DNA of 22,487 bases from an uncultured Anaerolineae bacterium (GTDB taxonomy: Bacteria; Chloroflexota; Anaerolineae; Anaerolineales; Villigracilaceae), in the NCBI GenBank assembly GCA_903854805.1, contig CAINXK010000382.1:1-22487 (forward strand), written 5' to 3'. Every line of letters begins with the position of its first letter. The first letter of the stretch is position 1. The position numbers and the translations under genes were made by a program. A model generated the notes under the pieces. It was given only the letters and a program-made list of their open reading frames with translations, had not been told where the DNA came from and made no database searches. Positions 22,020 to 22,487 of the stretch are shown here, piece after piece.

Positions 22020-22487
<468 letters not shown>

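Overview
The window reads as bacterial chromosome of moderate GC with about 17 protein genes. It shows no rRNA, tRNA, CRISPR array, insertion sequence or phage gene. The best guess for the host is a Chloroflexota bacterium, probably Anaerolineae. This is inferred from the style of the proteins: lipoproteins with a lipobox followed by Thr/Pro-rich linkers, an NBR1-type Ig-like lipoprotein, PD40 propeller and M23 lipoproteins, many multi-PAS and REC-first kinases, and a serA/DUF1015/serC locus. No marker in the window fixes the phylum.

Layout. (1) 1-2188: the 3' end of a GMC-type flavoprotein oxidoreductase, a YjjG-like HAD phosphatase, a convergent MerR/TipAS regulator with a clear dyad promoter, and a 440-base gap holding one possible tiny membrane ORF. 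(2) 2189-10594, minus strand: a signalling island. In transcription order it has a NarL/LuxR-type response regulator with its own terminator, then REC-HD-GYP, REC-HisKA-HATPase and a second REC-HisKA-HATPase with a degenerate H-box, and after a 228-base gap a very large soluble kinase with six PAS and two GAF domains. (3) 10980-15475: an RluA-type pseudouridine synthase converging on a DUF1015 gene, serA upstream of DUF1015 on the minus strand, and serC divergent from serA. (4) 15549-19774: an unknown 123-residue protein, an M23 lipoprotein, a PD40-propeller lipoprotein and a second M23 lipoprotein, which look like a cell-envelope set. (5) 19775-22487: a long, structured, possibly SOS-controlled recA leader, recA, an NBR1-Ig lipoprotein just behind it, and the start of tgt.

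How they fit together. The island offers kinases and receivers (input and relay), an HD-GYP c-di-GMP phosphodiesterase (second-messenger output) and a LuxR-type regulator (transcription output). It has no Hpt protein or GGDEF cyclase, so partners must lie elsewhere. serA and serC supply two of the three steps of serine synthesis; serB is absent and DUF1015 sits with serA.

A recurring feature is gene starts that look leaderless. At five loci (merR, the pseudouridine synthase, the 123-aa gene, the PD40 lipoprotein and tgt) a -10 hexamer ends 6-8 bases before the ATG and no Shine-Dalgarno is visible. Several genes inside clusters (the HD-GYP and kinase genes, DUF1015, serA, serC, recA) do have one. 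Terminators are unusually tightly packed against genes: one holds both stop codons of a convergent pair, one is fused to the next promoter, and one lies inside a signal-peptide coding region. All function calls come from reading the sequence; no searches were run.
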